64,000 nucleotides of DNA from Rodentibacter caecimuris. Its GTDB lineage: Bacteria; Pseudomonadota; Gammaproteobacteria; Enterobacterales; Pasteurellaceae. The stretch lies in the NCBI RefSeq assembly GCF_024622045.1, contig NZ_JANKBP010000008.1; one strand, 5' to 3'. Below, piece after piece: positions 53,032 to 62,231 of the stretch; the first letter of the stretch is position 1; every line of letters starts with the position of its first letter. The translations under genes were made by a program, and so were the position numbers. The notes under the pieces were generated by a model. The model did no database searches. It saw only the letters and a program-made list of their open reading frames with translations, and was not told the origin of the DNA.

Positions 53032-53517
53032 ATGATGAAATCTCTCGCAATTTATACCGGCAAGCTACTGGAAATATTGGTGGTGACAATACTCAGCATA
53101 ATGTCTTGCTTAGTCTTTCTCAACGTGATTTTACGCTACGGTTTTAACAGTAGCATTAACATTACTGAAGAAGTTTCCCGCTATTTGTTTGTATGGCTAA
53201 CATTCTTAGGGGCAATACTTGCCTTTAGTGAGAACCAACATGTTAGCGTTACTATGCTTACCGAACGTTTATCCAACAAAAAACGTAAAATTCTTTCTCT
53301 TTTTACCGATGCATTAATGTTTTTCTGCTGTTATTTAATCGTAAAAGGGAGTTGGGTTCAATTTCAATTAAATATTAATAATATCGCCCCCATCTCCGGT
53401 ATTCCAACCGGTATTACTTACCTCGCCAGTGCTATCGCCGGTGTCTTATTCGGAATGTTACTCTTAGTGCGTTTTATATCCACTTTAACCCTTTTAATTA
53501 AAGGAGAAGAGCAATGA
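53032..53517 (+). CDS. yiaM: TRAP transporter small permease
   Basis: A 161-residue DctQ-type membrane subunit with four hydrophobic segments; EEVSRYLFVWLTFLGAILAFSENQHVSV is the family core. Together with YiaN and YiaO it forms the sodium-driven importer for 2,3-diketo-L-gulonate. Two ATG codons follow AGGAGCG; the second (53035) has the better spacing. Overlaps yiaN by 4 bp. Confidence 0.93.
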   Translation: MMKSLAIYTGKLLEILVVTILSIMSCLVFLNVILRYGFNSSINITEEVSRYLFVWLTFLGAILAFSENQHVSVTMLTERLSNKKRKILSLFTDALMFFCCYLIVKGSWVQFQLNINNIAPISGIPTGITYLASAIAGVLFGMLLLVRFISTLTLLIKGEEQ

Positions 53518-54794
53518 CCGTCGTAATTTTCCTTTCCGTTTTACTGGGTTCAATTATGCTCGGTATCCCCGTTGCGTTTTCGTTATTGGTGTGCGGTATC
53601 GCTTTAATGGTGCATTTGGATTTATTTGACGCCCAAATTCTTGCCCAACAAATCGTTAGCGGTGCAGACAGTTTTTCTTTAATGGCAATTCCATTCTTCA
53701 TTCTTGCCGGTGAAATTATGAATGAAGGCGGTTTATCCAAACGCATTATTGATTTACCGATGAAACTGGTCGGTCATAAACGCGGCGGACTAGGGTTTGT
53801 AGCCATTCTTGCCGCCATGATTATGGCAAGCCTTTCCGGTTCTGCGGTAGCAGATACTGCTGCGGTTGCCGCAATGTTATTACCGATGATGAAAACCACT
53901 GGCTATCCGATAGATAAATCGGCAGGCTTAATCGGCACAGCGGGGATTATTGCGCCAATTATTCCGCCGTCAATTCCATTTATCATCTTTGGCGTTGCAA
54001 GCGGCGTGTCTATCACTAAATTATTTTTAGCCGGCATCTTCCCCGGTATTTTGATGGGAGTATGCCTCGCAACACTATGGTGGTGGCAGGCAAAACGTTT
54101 GGATTTAATGACCTTTTCTAAAGCAACTCGGGAAGACCTCTGTATTTCTTTCAAAAACAGTATCTGGGCACTTATGTTACCGGTCATTATTATCGGTGGG
54201 TTCCGTTCCGGTATGTTTACCCCAACCGAAGCAGGTGCGGTAGCGGCATTCTACGCCTTATTCGTTTCACTGTTTATTTATCGCGAGTTAAAGCTAAACG
54301 ATCTCTATCCTGTCATTTTAGCCGCAGCGAAAACAACAGCGGTTGTCATGTTCTTAGTTGCCGCCGCAAACGTCACTGGTTGGTTAATTACCATTGCTGA
54401 ACTTCCTCAAGCAATGACGGAATTGTTAGAACCGCTCATCGATAACCCGACAATGCTATTAATCGTTATTATGATTGCCGTATTTGTTATTGGTATGGTA
54501 ATGGATTTAACGCCAACCGTATTAATTCTGACTCCAGTATTAATGCCGTTAGTTGAAGAGGCTGGAATTGATCCTGTATATTTCGGTGTTCTATTTATCC
54601 TGAACACTTCTATCGGACTAATTACACCGCCCGTAGGCAATGTACTCAATGTGATTACCGGCGTATCAAAATTGCCTTTCGAGCAGGCTGCAAAAGGAGT
54701 TCTACCTTATTTGTTAATGATGATCGCATTACTCTTTATTTTTATCTTCGTGCCATCATTAATTACCGAGCCTCTGAATTGGATGTCGGCATAA
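53514..54794 (+). CDS. yiaN: TRAP transporter large permease
   Basis: A 426-residue DctM-type permease with about eleven to twelve membrane segments. Recognisable: GIPVAFSLLVCGIAL, GADSFSLMAIPFFILAGEIM, ASLSGSAVADTAAVA, AGIIAPIIPPSIPFIIFG, and LITPPVGNVLNVI. ATGA coupling to yiaM. Full length. Confidence 0.95.
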   Translation: MTVVIFLSVLLGSIMLGIPVAFSLLVCGIALMVHLDLFDAQILAQQIVSGADSFSLMAIPFFILAGEIMNEGGLSKRIIDLPMKLVGHKRGGLGFVAILAAMIMASLSGSAVADTAAVAAMLLPMMKTTGYPIDKSAGLIGTAGIIAPIIPPSIPFIIFGVASGVSITKLFLAGIFPGILMGVCLATLWWWQAKRLDLMTFSKATREDLCISFKNSIWALMLPVIIIGGFRSGMFTPTEAGAVAAFYALFVSLFIYRELKLNDLYPVILAAAKTTAVVMFLVAAANVTGWLITIAELPQAMTELLEPLIDNPTMLLIVIMIAVFVIGMVMDLTPTVLILTPVLMPLVEEAGIDPVYFGVLFILNTSIGLITPPVGNVLNVITGVSKLPFEQAAKGVLPYLLMMIALLFIFIFVPSLITEPLNWMSA

Positions 54795-54861
54795 AATAAG
54801 GTTGTCAGAAATCATTTTATCGTAGCACTGAAAAACGCTTAATTTTTATAGGAGAAACCAT

Positions 54862-55848
54862 ATGAGATTTTTCAATCTAAAAACCTTAATCGCATTGACG
54901 GCGGGGATGGCTGTATTTGCCGGCAGTGCAAGTGCCTCAACGACACTACGTTTCGGTTATGAAGCACCACGCAGTGATACTCAACATATCGCCGCCAAAA
55001 AATTCAATGAATTATTAAAAGAAAAAACAAAAGGCGAGCTTAAACTTAGCCTTTTTCCGGACAGTACATTAGGTAATGCCCAAACTATGATCGGGGCTGT
55101 ACGTGGCGGTACAATTGATTTGGAAATGTCCGGTTCACCAAACTTTACCGGCTTAGAGCCGAAATTAAACGTGATTGATATTCCATTTATTTTTAAAGAT
55201 CGTCAACACGTCTATAAAGTGTTGGACGGTGAAATCGGTCAAGATTTATTAAAAACTCTTGAAGCACAGGGATTAAAAGGGCTTGCTTTTTGGGATGTAG
55301 GTTTCCGTGCATTTTCCAATTCCAAACATCCAATTAATAAACCAGAAGATATTAAAGGATTAAAAATACGCACCAATCAAAACCCAATGTATATTCAAGC
55401 ATTTAGTCTGTTAGGCGGTAATCCTGTACCAATGCCATTATCAGAGCTTTACACCGCGCTTGAAACCCGCGCTGTAGATGCCCAAGAACATCCAATCGGT
55501 ATTTTTTGGTCGGTAAAACTTTATGAAGTACAAAAATACTTAAGTTTAACTAATCACGGCTATACTCCGCTCATCGTAGTAATGAACAAAGCCAAATTCG
55601 ACAGCTTATCGCCTGAATTGCAACAAGCAATTTTGGATTCGGCCAAAGAAGCGGGAAAATATCAACGAGATCTGAACGTACAAAACGAAAAAGACATCGT
55701 AGAAAAATTACGTAAAGCCGGTATCGAAGTGATTGATAAAGTAGATAATGCCCCATTCAAAGCAGTAATTGAGGCTGATGTTCGTAAATCCTTCATTGAG
55801 AAACATGGTGACGATTTAGTCAATAAAATTGATGCTTTGGCTCAATAA
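54862..55848 (+). CDS. yiaO: TRAP transporter substrate-binding protein
   Basis: A 328-residue DctP-type periplasmic binding protein. Signal peptide to about residue 25 (LTAGMAVFAGSASA). Family core: FAGSAS-STTLRFGYEAPRSDTQH, LFPDSTLGNAQTMIGAVRGGTIDLEM, the substrate Arg region GLKIRTNQNPMYI, and LYTALETRAVDAQEHPI. In E. coli the ligand is 2,3-diketo-L-gulonate; operon context supports the same here. A long hairpin follows the gene. Confidence 0.94.
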   Translation: MRFFNLKTLIALTAGMAVFAGSASASTTLRFGYEAPRSDTQHIAAKKFNELLKEKTKGELKLSLFPDSTLGNAQTMIGAVRGGTIDLEMSGSPNFTGLEPKLNVIDIPFIFKDRQHVYKVLDGEIGQDLLKTLEAQGLKGLAFWDVGFRAFSNSKHPINKPEDIKGLKIRTNQNPMYIQAFSLLGGNPVPMPLSELYTALETRAVDAQEHPIGIFWSVKLYEVQKYLSLTNHGYTPLIVVMNKAKFDSLSPELQQAILDSAKEAGKYQRDLNVQNEKDIVEKLRKAGIEVIDKVDNAPFKAVIEADVRKSFIEKHGDDLVNKIDALAQ

Positions 55849-55880
55849 TCCCATATCTTAAAGATGTAACATTAATTCTG

Positions 55881-55912
55881 GTGTGATGCCATTTTCTGTT
55901 TGAGCATCACAC
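55881..55912 (+). other. Hairpin downstream of yiaO
   Basis: GTGTGATGC and GCATCACAC make a perfect 9-bp stem with a 14-base loop, 32 bp past the yiaO stop. No T run follows, so it may protect the upstream mRNA 3' end, giving more binding protein, rather than end transcription. Confidence 0.5.
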
Positions 55913-56037
55913 TGACGTTAAGTGTTAAAACGATTAAAAAAACAACCGCACTTTACCGCATTACGGTAAGTACAATTTGGCGTTATATTTGTTTACTCAT
56001 TCCTCAAATCGAGGGAATATAACTTCAAACTGCGCCT

Positions 56038-56055
56038 TTTTGGGGTAACCCAAAA
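56038..56055 (+). other. Short hairpin with GTAA loop upstream of lyxK
   Basis: TTTTGGG-GTAA-CCCAAAA, a 7-bp stem with a GNRA tetraloop, 61 bases before the lyxK start. May be leader structure; no ligand motif recognised. Confidence 0.4.
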
Positions 56056-56115
56056 CGTTGTTTATCACATCAAAACAGCTTATACAGACTAACTATTGAA
56101 TAATAAGGAATCAGC

Positions 56116-57564
56116 ATGAATTATTATCTTGGCATCGATTGTGGGGGAACCTTTATTAAAGCGGCATTATTTGATCAACAGGGTAATATGTCCGCTTGCA
56201 TACGTAAAAATATTGAGATCATCAGTGAAAAAGCAGGCTATGCAGAACGGGATATGCCACAATTATGGCTAACTTGTGCCGAAGTCATACAACAAACAAT
56301 AAGAGAAAGTCAGGTTAATCCAAAACAAATTAAAGGGATCGGTATTTCCGCCCAAGGAAAAGGCGCGTTTTTATTAGATAAACAAAAAAAACCGCTTGGT
56401 AGAGCAATCCTATCTTCCGATCAACGTTCACTAAATATCGTGTGTCAATGGCAACAAGAAGGAATACCGGAAAAACTCTACCCGATCACCCGACAAACTT
56501 TATGGACCGGACATCCTGTTTCCATTTTACGTTGGATAAAAGAAAATGAGCCTGAACGCTATACGAAAATCGGTTCAATATTGATGTCGCACGATTATCT
56601 TCGTTTTTGTTTAACCGGTGAGTTACATTGTGAAGAAACCAATATTTCCGAATCCAATTTATATAATATGGAAAGCGGTAAATATGAAAATGAACTTGCG
56701 GAAATCCTTGGACTATCCGACATTCTTGAAAAGATGCCACCGATTATCGCACCAAATCAAGTAGCAGGTTATGTGACTTCTGAAGCGGCCGAATTATCAG
56801 GTTTAATAGAAGGTACACCGGTAGTAGGCGGATTATTTGATGTAATTTCGACCGCTCTTTGTGCCGGCTTGGATGATGAGAAAAAACTGAATGTAGTTTT
56901 AGGTACTTGGTCGGTAGTCAGCGGGGTCACGGCTCATATTGATCGGAACCAAACTATTCCCTTTGTTTATGGGCGTTATGCGGAAAAAGGAAAATTTCTG
57001 GTGCACGAAGCCAGCCCAACATCCGCCGGAAATCTAGAGTGGTTTATCAAACACTGGAAACTAGATTATAACCGAATTAATAAAGGCATCGCACAATTAC
57101 CGCCTGCCTCAAGCACCATATTATTTGTTCCTTTCCTGTATGGCTCCAATGCCGGATTGGGAATGCAGGCAGGATTTTACGGCATACAATCTCATCATAC
57201 TCAAATACATCTGATGCAAGCGGTTTACGAAGGAGTACTATTCAGTCTAATGCACCATCTAACCCGAATGCTACATCGCTTTCCTGATGTCAATATTCTT
57301 AGAGTAACCGGCGGACCAACAAAATCGACTGTATGGCTACAAATGCTTGCTGATTTGACTGGAATGACACTGGAAATTCCTACAACGGAAGAAACCGGTT
57401 GTTTAGGCGTGGCACTAATGGCAATGCAAAGTGCGGTCGAAAACCCAATTAAATTAACCGACAGCATGCGGAAAATTTATCCAAGTTCCGATAACTATCA
57501 AGCATATCAGAAGAAATATGCTAAGTATGTTTGTCTGGTCGAGGCATTAAAAACATTACATTAA
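56116..57564 (+). CDS. lyxK: L-xylulose kinase (FGGY family)
   Basis: A 482-residue FGGY carbohydrate kinase. N-terminal phosphate loop YLGIDCGGTFIKAALFDQQG, DYLRFCLTGE, the GGLFDVISTAL segment, and the C-terminal FGGY-type LRVTGGPTKSTVWLQMLADLTG. By position after yiaO and similarity to H. influenzae/E. coli order it should phosphorylate L-xylulose. 267 bp separate it from yiaO, so it may have some separate control. In E. coli and H. influenzae it is followed by sgbH, sgbU and sgbE; here none follows. Confidence 0.92.
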   Translation: MNYYLGIDCGGTFIKAALFDQQGNMSACIRKNIEIISEKAGYAERDMPQLWLTCAEVIQQTIRESQVNPKQIKGIGISAQGKGAFLLDKQKKPLGRAILSSDQRSLNIVCQWQQEGIPEKLYPITRQTLWTGHPVSILRWIKENEPERYTKIGSILMSHDYLRFCLTGELHCEETNISESNLYNMESGKYENELAEILGLSDILEKMPPIIAPNQVAGYVTSEAAELSGLIEGTPVVGGLFDVISTALCAGLDDEKKLNVVLGTWSVVSGVTAHIDRNQTIPFVYGRYAEKGKFLVHEASPTSAGNLEWFIKHWKLDYNRINKGIAQLPPASSTILFVPFLYGSNAGLGMQAGFYGIQSHHTQIHLMQAVYEGVLFSLMHHLTRMLHRFPDVNILRVTGGPTKSTVWLQMLADLTGMTLEIPTTEETGCLGVALMAMQSAVENPIKLTDSMRKIYPSSDNYQAYQKKYAKYVCLVEALKTLH

Positions 57565-57715
57565 TTTGTGTCAACGCAAAAAATACTAACCATAAAAATA
57601 CATAAACCAAGGATTTATAAAAAAGCGTTACTGAAAAACATAGGTTAGGTTGAATGGTTTATGATCAGATAAAAACACACTGAGCAGATACAGTAAAACC
57701 ATCAAAAATCTCAAA

Positions 57716-57736
57716 TAGCCGGTGATTTACCGGCTA
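57716..57736. terminator. Hairpin between lyxK and the LRR gene
   Basis: TAGCCGG-TGATTTA-CCGGCTA, a 7-bp stem between convergent genes. No strong T run, so efficiency is uncertain. Confidence 0.55.
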
Positions 57737-57798
57737 CGCAGCCACCAAATAATCTGCTTCGCTCATTATAATTCCTCTTCACCCTGACAATAAAAGGC

Positions 57799-58527
57799 TT
57801 AATTTTCATTGCTAAAATATATCTCACAATTTGGCAATTTAGATTGTAACCAGTTAATATCCTGTTGGCACAGTGGATTTTCATTAAGGCTTAGTACTCT
57901 TAATTGGGTTAAGTGGGTTAACGAGCTAATATTGCTGACTTTATTTCTATCGAGGTAAAGCATGGTTAATTGAGAAAGCTGAGCGAGAGGGGATATATCG
58001 CTGATTTCGTTAAAGTCTAGGCTAAGCACTTTTAATTGGTTCAAGTGAGCTAAGGAAGTAATATCACTAATTTTGTTGTCCATAAGGCTAAGCTTGGCTA
58101 ATTGACTGAGCCGAGCAAGTGCGGATATATCTCTGATTTTATTAGATTCAAGGCTAAGCTCTTGCAAATTTATTAAGTGAATTAAAGGGGCAATATTACT
58201 GATTTTATTTCTATCAAGATAAAGCTTAGTCAATCGACAAAGCTGGGCAAGAGAGGATATGTCACTGATTTTGTTATAACTAAGACTAAACTCAGTAAGT
58301 TGGAATAATTGAGTTAAATTCTCCTTTTTATCCTGATTAAACTTATCAACATCAAGTTCTAATATTTCTAAAAAATTTTCTTGAAACTCCTTTGATAAAC
58401 TATTCCACCATTGCAGCTTTTCATTATGATTTTCTCCTGCTGCAAGTGATTCATTAACAATATTAAGTCTTTTACCAAGAGTTTTGACAAAATGTGTTTT
58501 GAGAGAAAAAATCCATTTATTACTCAT
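57799..58527 (-). CDS. Leucine-rich repeat protein, cytosolic
   Basis: A 242-residue protein with about seven 22-residue leucine-rich repeats from residue 77 on, consensus LxxLxLxxNKISDISxLAxLxx (SDS22/internalin-like bacterial type), ending in a capping LCQQDINWLQSKLPNC. The N-terminal 70 residues have the WWNSLSKEFQENFLEIL helix pair common ahead of bacterial repeats of this kind. No signal peptide, membrane segment or anchor, so probably cytoplasmic and protein-binding. The second ATG (MSNKW, 58527) is chosen because GGAGAATAAA precedes it; the first lies inside that site. Partner unknown. Confidence 0.85.
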   Translation of the reverse strand: MSNKWIFSLKTHFVKTLGKRLNIVNESLAAGENHNEKLQWWNSLSKEFQENFLEILELDVDKFNQDKKENLTQLFQLTEFSLSYNKISDISSLAQLCRLTKLYLDRNKISNIAPLIHLINLQELSLESNKIRDISALARLSQLAKLSLMDNKISDITSLAHLNQLKVLSLDFNEISDISPLAQLSQLTMLYLDRNKVSNISSLTHLTQLRVLSLNENPLCQQDINWLQSKLPNCEIYFSNEN

Positions 58528-59174
58528 TTTATTCTCCATTTATATTTTACAAACACTATTAATTAAAAAGATTAACTTGTTCATTTAAGTCAATAATAAT
58601 TTCAATACCATCCAATTAAAACACCCTCTATTAATTCTTTATCTAAATTTCAAACCACATCAATTTTTACAAAAAATTTTAAATTAACTCACAACTTCTT
58701 TACAACACAATATAAAATCAGTTTTTATCCCGATCCACAATATTTATATTATATTATATAATAAATTGAATAAATTCATCTGTACTTGTGTATGCTTACA
58801 CTATTATTTTACTCTTGAAATAATGAACAGCGCAAATCAAAATCTTGATAGTTATTTAGTCTATTAAATACTATTAATATGAAATTATATTTCTCAGATA
58901 TAGCCTAAACTCACTACTTTTCTAAACTTTTTTACCTCTTCATCACTTCCTGATTGTAACGTACAAACATTCTCGTAACATCCATCATCTTTAACTATTT
59001 TCAGTTAACGCATCATTTGTTTGCAATCCTGCGCTTTCCAAAAAGAAAGTTGCCAATTTTAGAAACCAACAATAGTGTTAATCCCTTAGCAAACATTTGT
59101 TATATTGTCATATTCTACGTTCTATCATTCTATGTTACAATGAACAAAAAGTTCTAGAAAGAAAGGAATTAAAA
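58528..59174. other. AT-rich non-coding region between LRR and XRE genes
   Basis: About 650 bases, very AT-rich (clearly below the rest of the window in G+C), without a supported gene on either strand. It contains the divergent promoters. Possible traces of a decayed gene cannot be excluded, but no reading frame or motif is recognisable. Confidence 0.5.
59113..59159 (+). promoter_or_regulatory. TTCTA repeats in the XRE gene leader
   Basis: TTCTA occurs at 59113, 59120 and 59128, then as the palindrome TTCTAGAA at 59152-59159, around a TACAAT -10-like box (59136-59141). Candidate operator for autoregulation by the XRE protein; inference only. Confidence 0.4.
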
Positions 59175-59576
59175 ATGAACATTAATGAAAAAATTCGTTT
59201 ATATCGAGAAGAACATAAACTTTCTCAGGAAGAAATGGCCGATAAATTAAGTATGTCAACAAGAGGCTATGCCAAAATTGAACGAGGAGAGACCCGTGTA
59301 AATTTTGAAAGACTAGAACAAATTCTCGGTATATTTAATATTGATATTTATGAATTGTTAAATTATGGCGAGAAAGGTAAAGTTTATATTAGTACAGGCG
59401 ATAATAATAGCAATACTAATTCAAATATATTTTTAGGTGGAAACGACAATACAGAAAAATTAACTTTAATGCTGTCTCATAAAGACGAAATCATTAAATA
59501 TAAAGATGATATTATTCAAGCACAACAAAAAGAAATTACATTATTAAGAAATTTAATAGAAGACGCTAAAGAGTAA
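59175..59576 (+). CDS. XRE-family transcriptional regulator
   Basis: A 133-residue regulator with a Cro/CI-type helix-turn-helix (residues 4-58: KIRLYREEHKLSQEEMADKLSMSTRGYAKIERGE), an Asn/Ser-rich linker (NNNSNTNSNIFLGGNDN) and a C-terminal helix of charged residues (LSHKDEIIKYKDDIIQAQQKEITLLRNLI) likely to form a coiled-coil dimer. The start at 59175 has AAAGGAATTAAAA. Similar HTH-coiled-coil regulators are common in this family of bacteria; target not known. Not linked to a phage or toxin in the window. Confidence 0.85.
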   Translation: MNINEKIRLYREEHKLSQEEMADKLSMSTRGYAKIERGETRVNFERLEQILGIFNIDIYELLNYGEKGKVYISTGDNNSNTNSNIFLGGNDNTEKLTLMLSHKDEIIKYKDDIIQAQQKEITLLRNLIEDAKE

Positions 59577-59648
59577 AGCTAATTTTTATATATTTCATTA
59601 GGATAGTAAAACGTTAATTGAATCGAGAATAAAGTAGATACTTGGTAG

Positions 59649-59672
59649 ACGTTGCACACAACGTTTTTCGGT
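59649..59672 (+). terminator. XRE gene terminator
   Basis: ACGTTG-CACA-CAACGT with TTTTCGG after it, 72 bp past the stop codon. Confidence 0.75.
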
Positions 59673-59741
59673 CAATATTCCAGGAGCTATTCAAACAATC
59701 ATGAAAACAGTATAGCCTATAAATTTTAACAGATAAAATTC

Positions 59742-59775
59742 AAACGCCCTTTAATAATTTAAAGGGCGTTTTTTT
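59742..59775. terminator. Terminator near adhesin 3' end
   Basis: AAACGCCCTTTAA with TTAAAGGGCGTTTTTTT, a strong bidirectional stem-loop about 90 bp after the adhesin stop (minus strand). Confidence 0.88.
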
Positions 59776-59863
59776 GTTTGGTTAAAATTTGTGATTTACT
59801 TTTCATAAAGGGGAATTATTTGCATAGAGCGAGTTTTATAGATTTGCAAATAATTCCACCGAC

Positions 59864-62168
59864 TTATATTTTTAACCGCACTTTACTGGCACTTCCACCG
59901 ATTTTGATAACAATCCGACCATTATCCGTTACTCTTGAATAACCAACTGCAATCGCCGAAGCACTGCGATAAGTACCACCGCCGACACTCACAATAGATT
60001 CACCGGCACGATAAGATTGTGGTAATAAGCTCATAGCTACCGCTGATGCGATACCGCCACGTAGGCGACGATCTACCCGATTAATACGGTTGTGAACCTC
60101 GCCCATATTGAGTGATAGTTGTTTATTAAAGTAACCTAAGTTTACCGCATCGTGAGTATCTTTCGGAGCAGCAACATTGGTAACACGCACAGGTTTATCC
60201 GAACCGCTGTTTAATCTGACTACATCGGTATGACGTTGAACATCTTTGCCGGTTTGTGAATCAACATAAACTAACGGTCCGGTCATTTGTAATTGGGTTA
60301 GCGCTTGGCTGAGCGATTTCTTGCTTTCATCACCGTCAATATCAAAGTTGCCTTCAATATCGGAATTGCCTAAGTCAATTTTCGCATCATCCGCCAATGT
60401 TAGAGATTTGTTTATCGTTACCTCATGTAAAACGGTTGAACCTGTTACATTACGATTTCCTTCAACTATCGAGTCGCCTTTCGTCGTACTATTTCCATTG
60501 ACGACTATATCTTTACCGATACTCACATTACCATTAATTGTCGTATCTCCCTCAACGGTTGAGTTGCCTTTCACCACGCTATCACCGTTGACCGTCGAAT
60601 TGCCCTCAACAACAGAATTTCCTTTGGTTGTGCTATTTCAGTTTACCGTCAAATCTTTGACAATCGTTGCATTATTCGTAACGCTCAAGTCTTTAGTGGT
60701 GGTTGTGCCATTATTTGCCGTCGCATTCGCGTTATTCGCCGTTGTGTTGGCATTATTTGCCGCATTTACAGCAGTATTCGTAGTATTTGTAATGTTACTG
60801 ATAGCGTCGTCTAATTGTCCTTTATTAACTGCATCGGTTTTATCTGTACCTGTAGCAACACCACTAATTCTATTACTGCCAGTATTTATTGAAGAACCGC
60901 TAACAAAGGTAACAGTTTTACTGGATACGCCTAGAGAGACATCACTATTAGCAGAAAATTGTTGATTTACGTTAGCTGCTTGTAGATTGGATGTACCGCT
61001 GACGGTTAAATTTTTACCGCTAATTTGTTCTTTTGCAGTCAAATTATTTGTGGTTACATCAGTAAATGTCGGGTTATCAACAGTGTTGATTATGATAACA
61101 CTACCATCACGAGAAACATTAACATTTTTTCCCGATTTAATATCAATATAGCCATTTCGTTTAATTGCCGTGCCCGCGTCACTATTGGCTTTTAATGTAA
61201 AACTTGAATTATTTAGCGCATTATTAATTGCGTCATAAACCGTTTTTGCCGTAGTTAAACCACTTGTACCGGATACACTCGTGACACCTTTATTATCAGT
61301 TGAAATATCTTGAGTCACCACATTCACTTTAACCGCTGCACTGTTACTGCCATCGGTAACAGAAGCTGTCGTATAATTGCCGTTAGCAAAATCGACTTGA
61401 CCATTATTATTAATACGAGATTTTGGAGAATCATTCTCTTTAATATTAAAACCGGAATGAGTCATTACCGCATAAAGTTGACTACCGATTACCGCATCTG
61501 TTAAATCTTGGTTAACACGCCCTGCGGCAACATTAACAATTTGGCGTTTGTGATTTCTATTACCGATAGATAACACGCTTCCTGCCGTTTGTGCCGTAAC
61601 ATTAGCTGTCCTTGCTGTATTTGAATCATAATTAAATTTGAGATCTTCAACAGAATTAGTGCCATTCGCAGCAGATCCACTACCTAATGCTATGGAATAT
61701 GTATTATTATCTGCAACTGTTGCATTAACCCCTATCGCCGTCGTCCATTGCGCTTGCGCTTGCTTTAGAAGAACGCCCTAAGGCTGTGGAAAAACTGCTT
61801 GCGTTTGAGTCTGAACCAATCACCGTAGCACCTTCACCGCTGGTTGCGGCACTTGAACCGATAGTAACCCCGTGTTTGCTTTGGGTGGGGGCCGCAAAAC
61901 CGATAGCAATACCGCCCCGTGCATTTTCATCTTGTCCAGTGTTACCGACTTTTGAGGCAGTACCAATGACAATAGCACCGAGTGCCCACGCTCTAGAGCT
62001 ATTATATGCCGGATTAGTACTATTTCGCCCTATAGCGGTTGCATTATTATCTCCCTTAGCATCACCACCTGCAATACTCGTCTCCTCTCCGGTTTTCCAA
62101 GCAATCGTTCCTGAATTACCACCAGGCGAAGAGCTAACAGAAAATGCGTTTGGTACAACCGCCATCAT
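59864..62168 (-). pseudogene. Trimeric autotransporter adhesin, disrupted (YadA/Hia-like)
   Basis: Reading on the minus strand: YadA-like head repeats (ATAIGRNS, GAIVIGTASKVG, GVTIGSSAATSGEGATVIGSDS), a neck, a long stalk with GNSTV-type hexapeptide-like repeats, and a complete C-terminal membrane anchor (VNLGYFNKQL...RINRVDRRLRGGIASAVAMSLLPQSYRAGESIVSVGGG...). Three lesions: (a) no signal peptide or ESPR, the frame opening just after TAG at the 5' side; (b) a frameshift near 61752-61773, where SSKASA should pass into QAQWTTAIGVNAT; (c) an in-frame TGA at 60638-60640 where GGA is expected in the N-G-N-S-T-T-K repeat. Not expected to make a surface trimer as it stands. Confidence 0.88.
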
Positions 62169-62231
62169 TTGAAAAGCTTTCTAAAAAGTGCGGTCAAAAA
62201 TAGGGATGTTTTCATCCCCGTTTTTCTTAAT

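Noticed and set aside
60321..60965. A 214-codon plus-strand frame across the adhesin
   Set aside because: Low-complexity Val/Leu/Pro-rich translation produced by the antisense of the stalk repeats.
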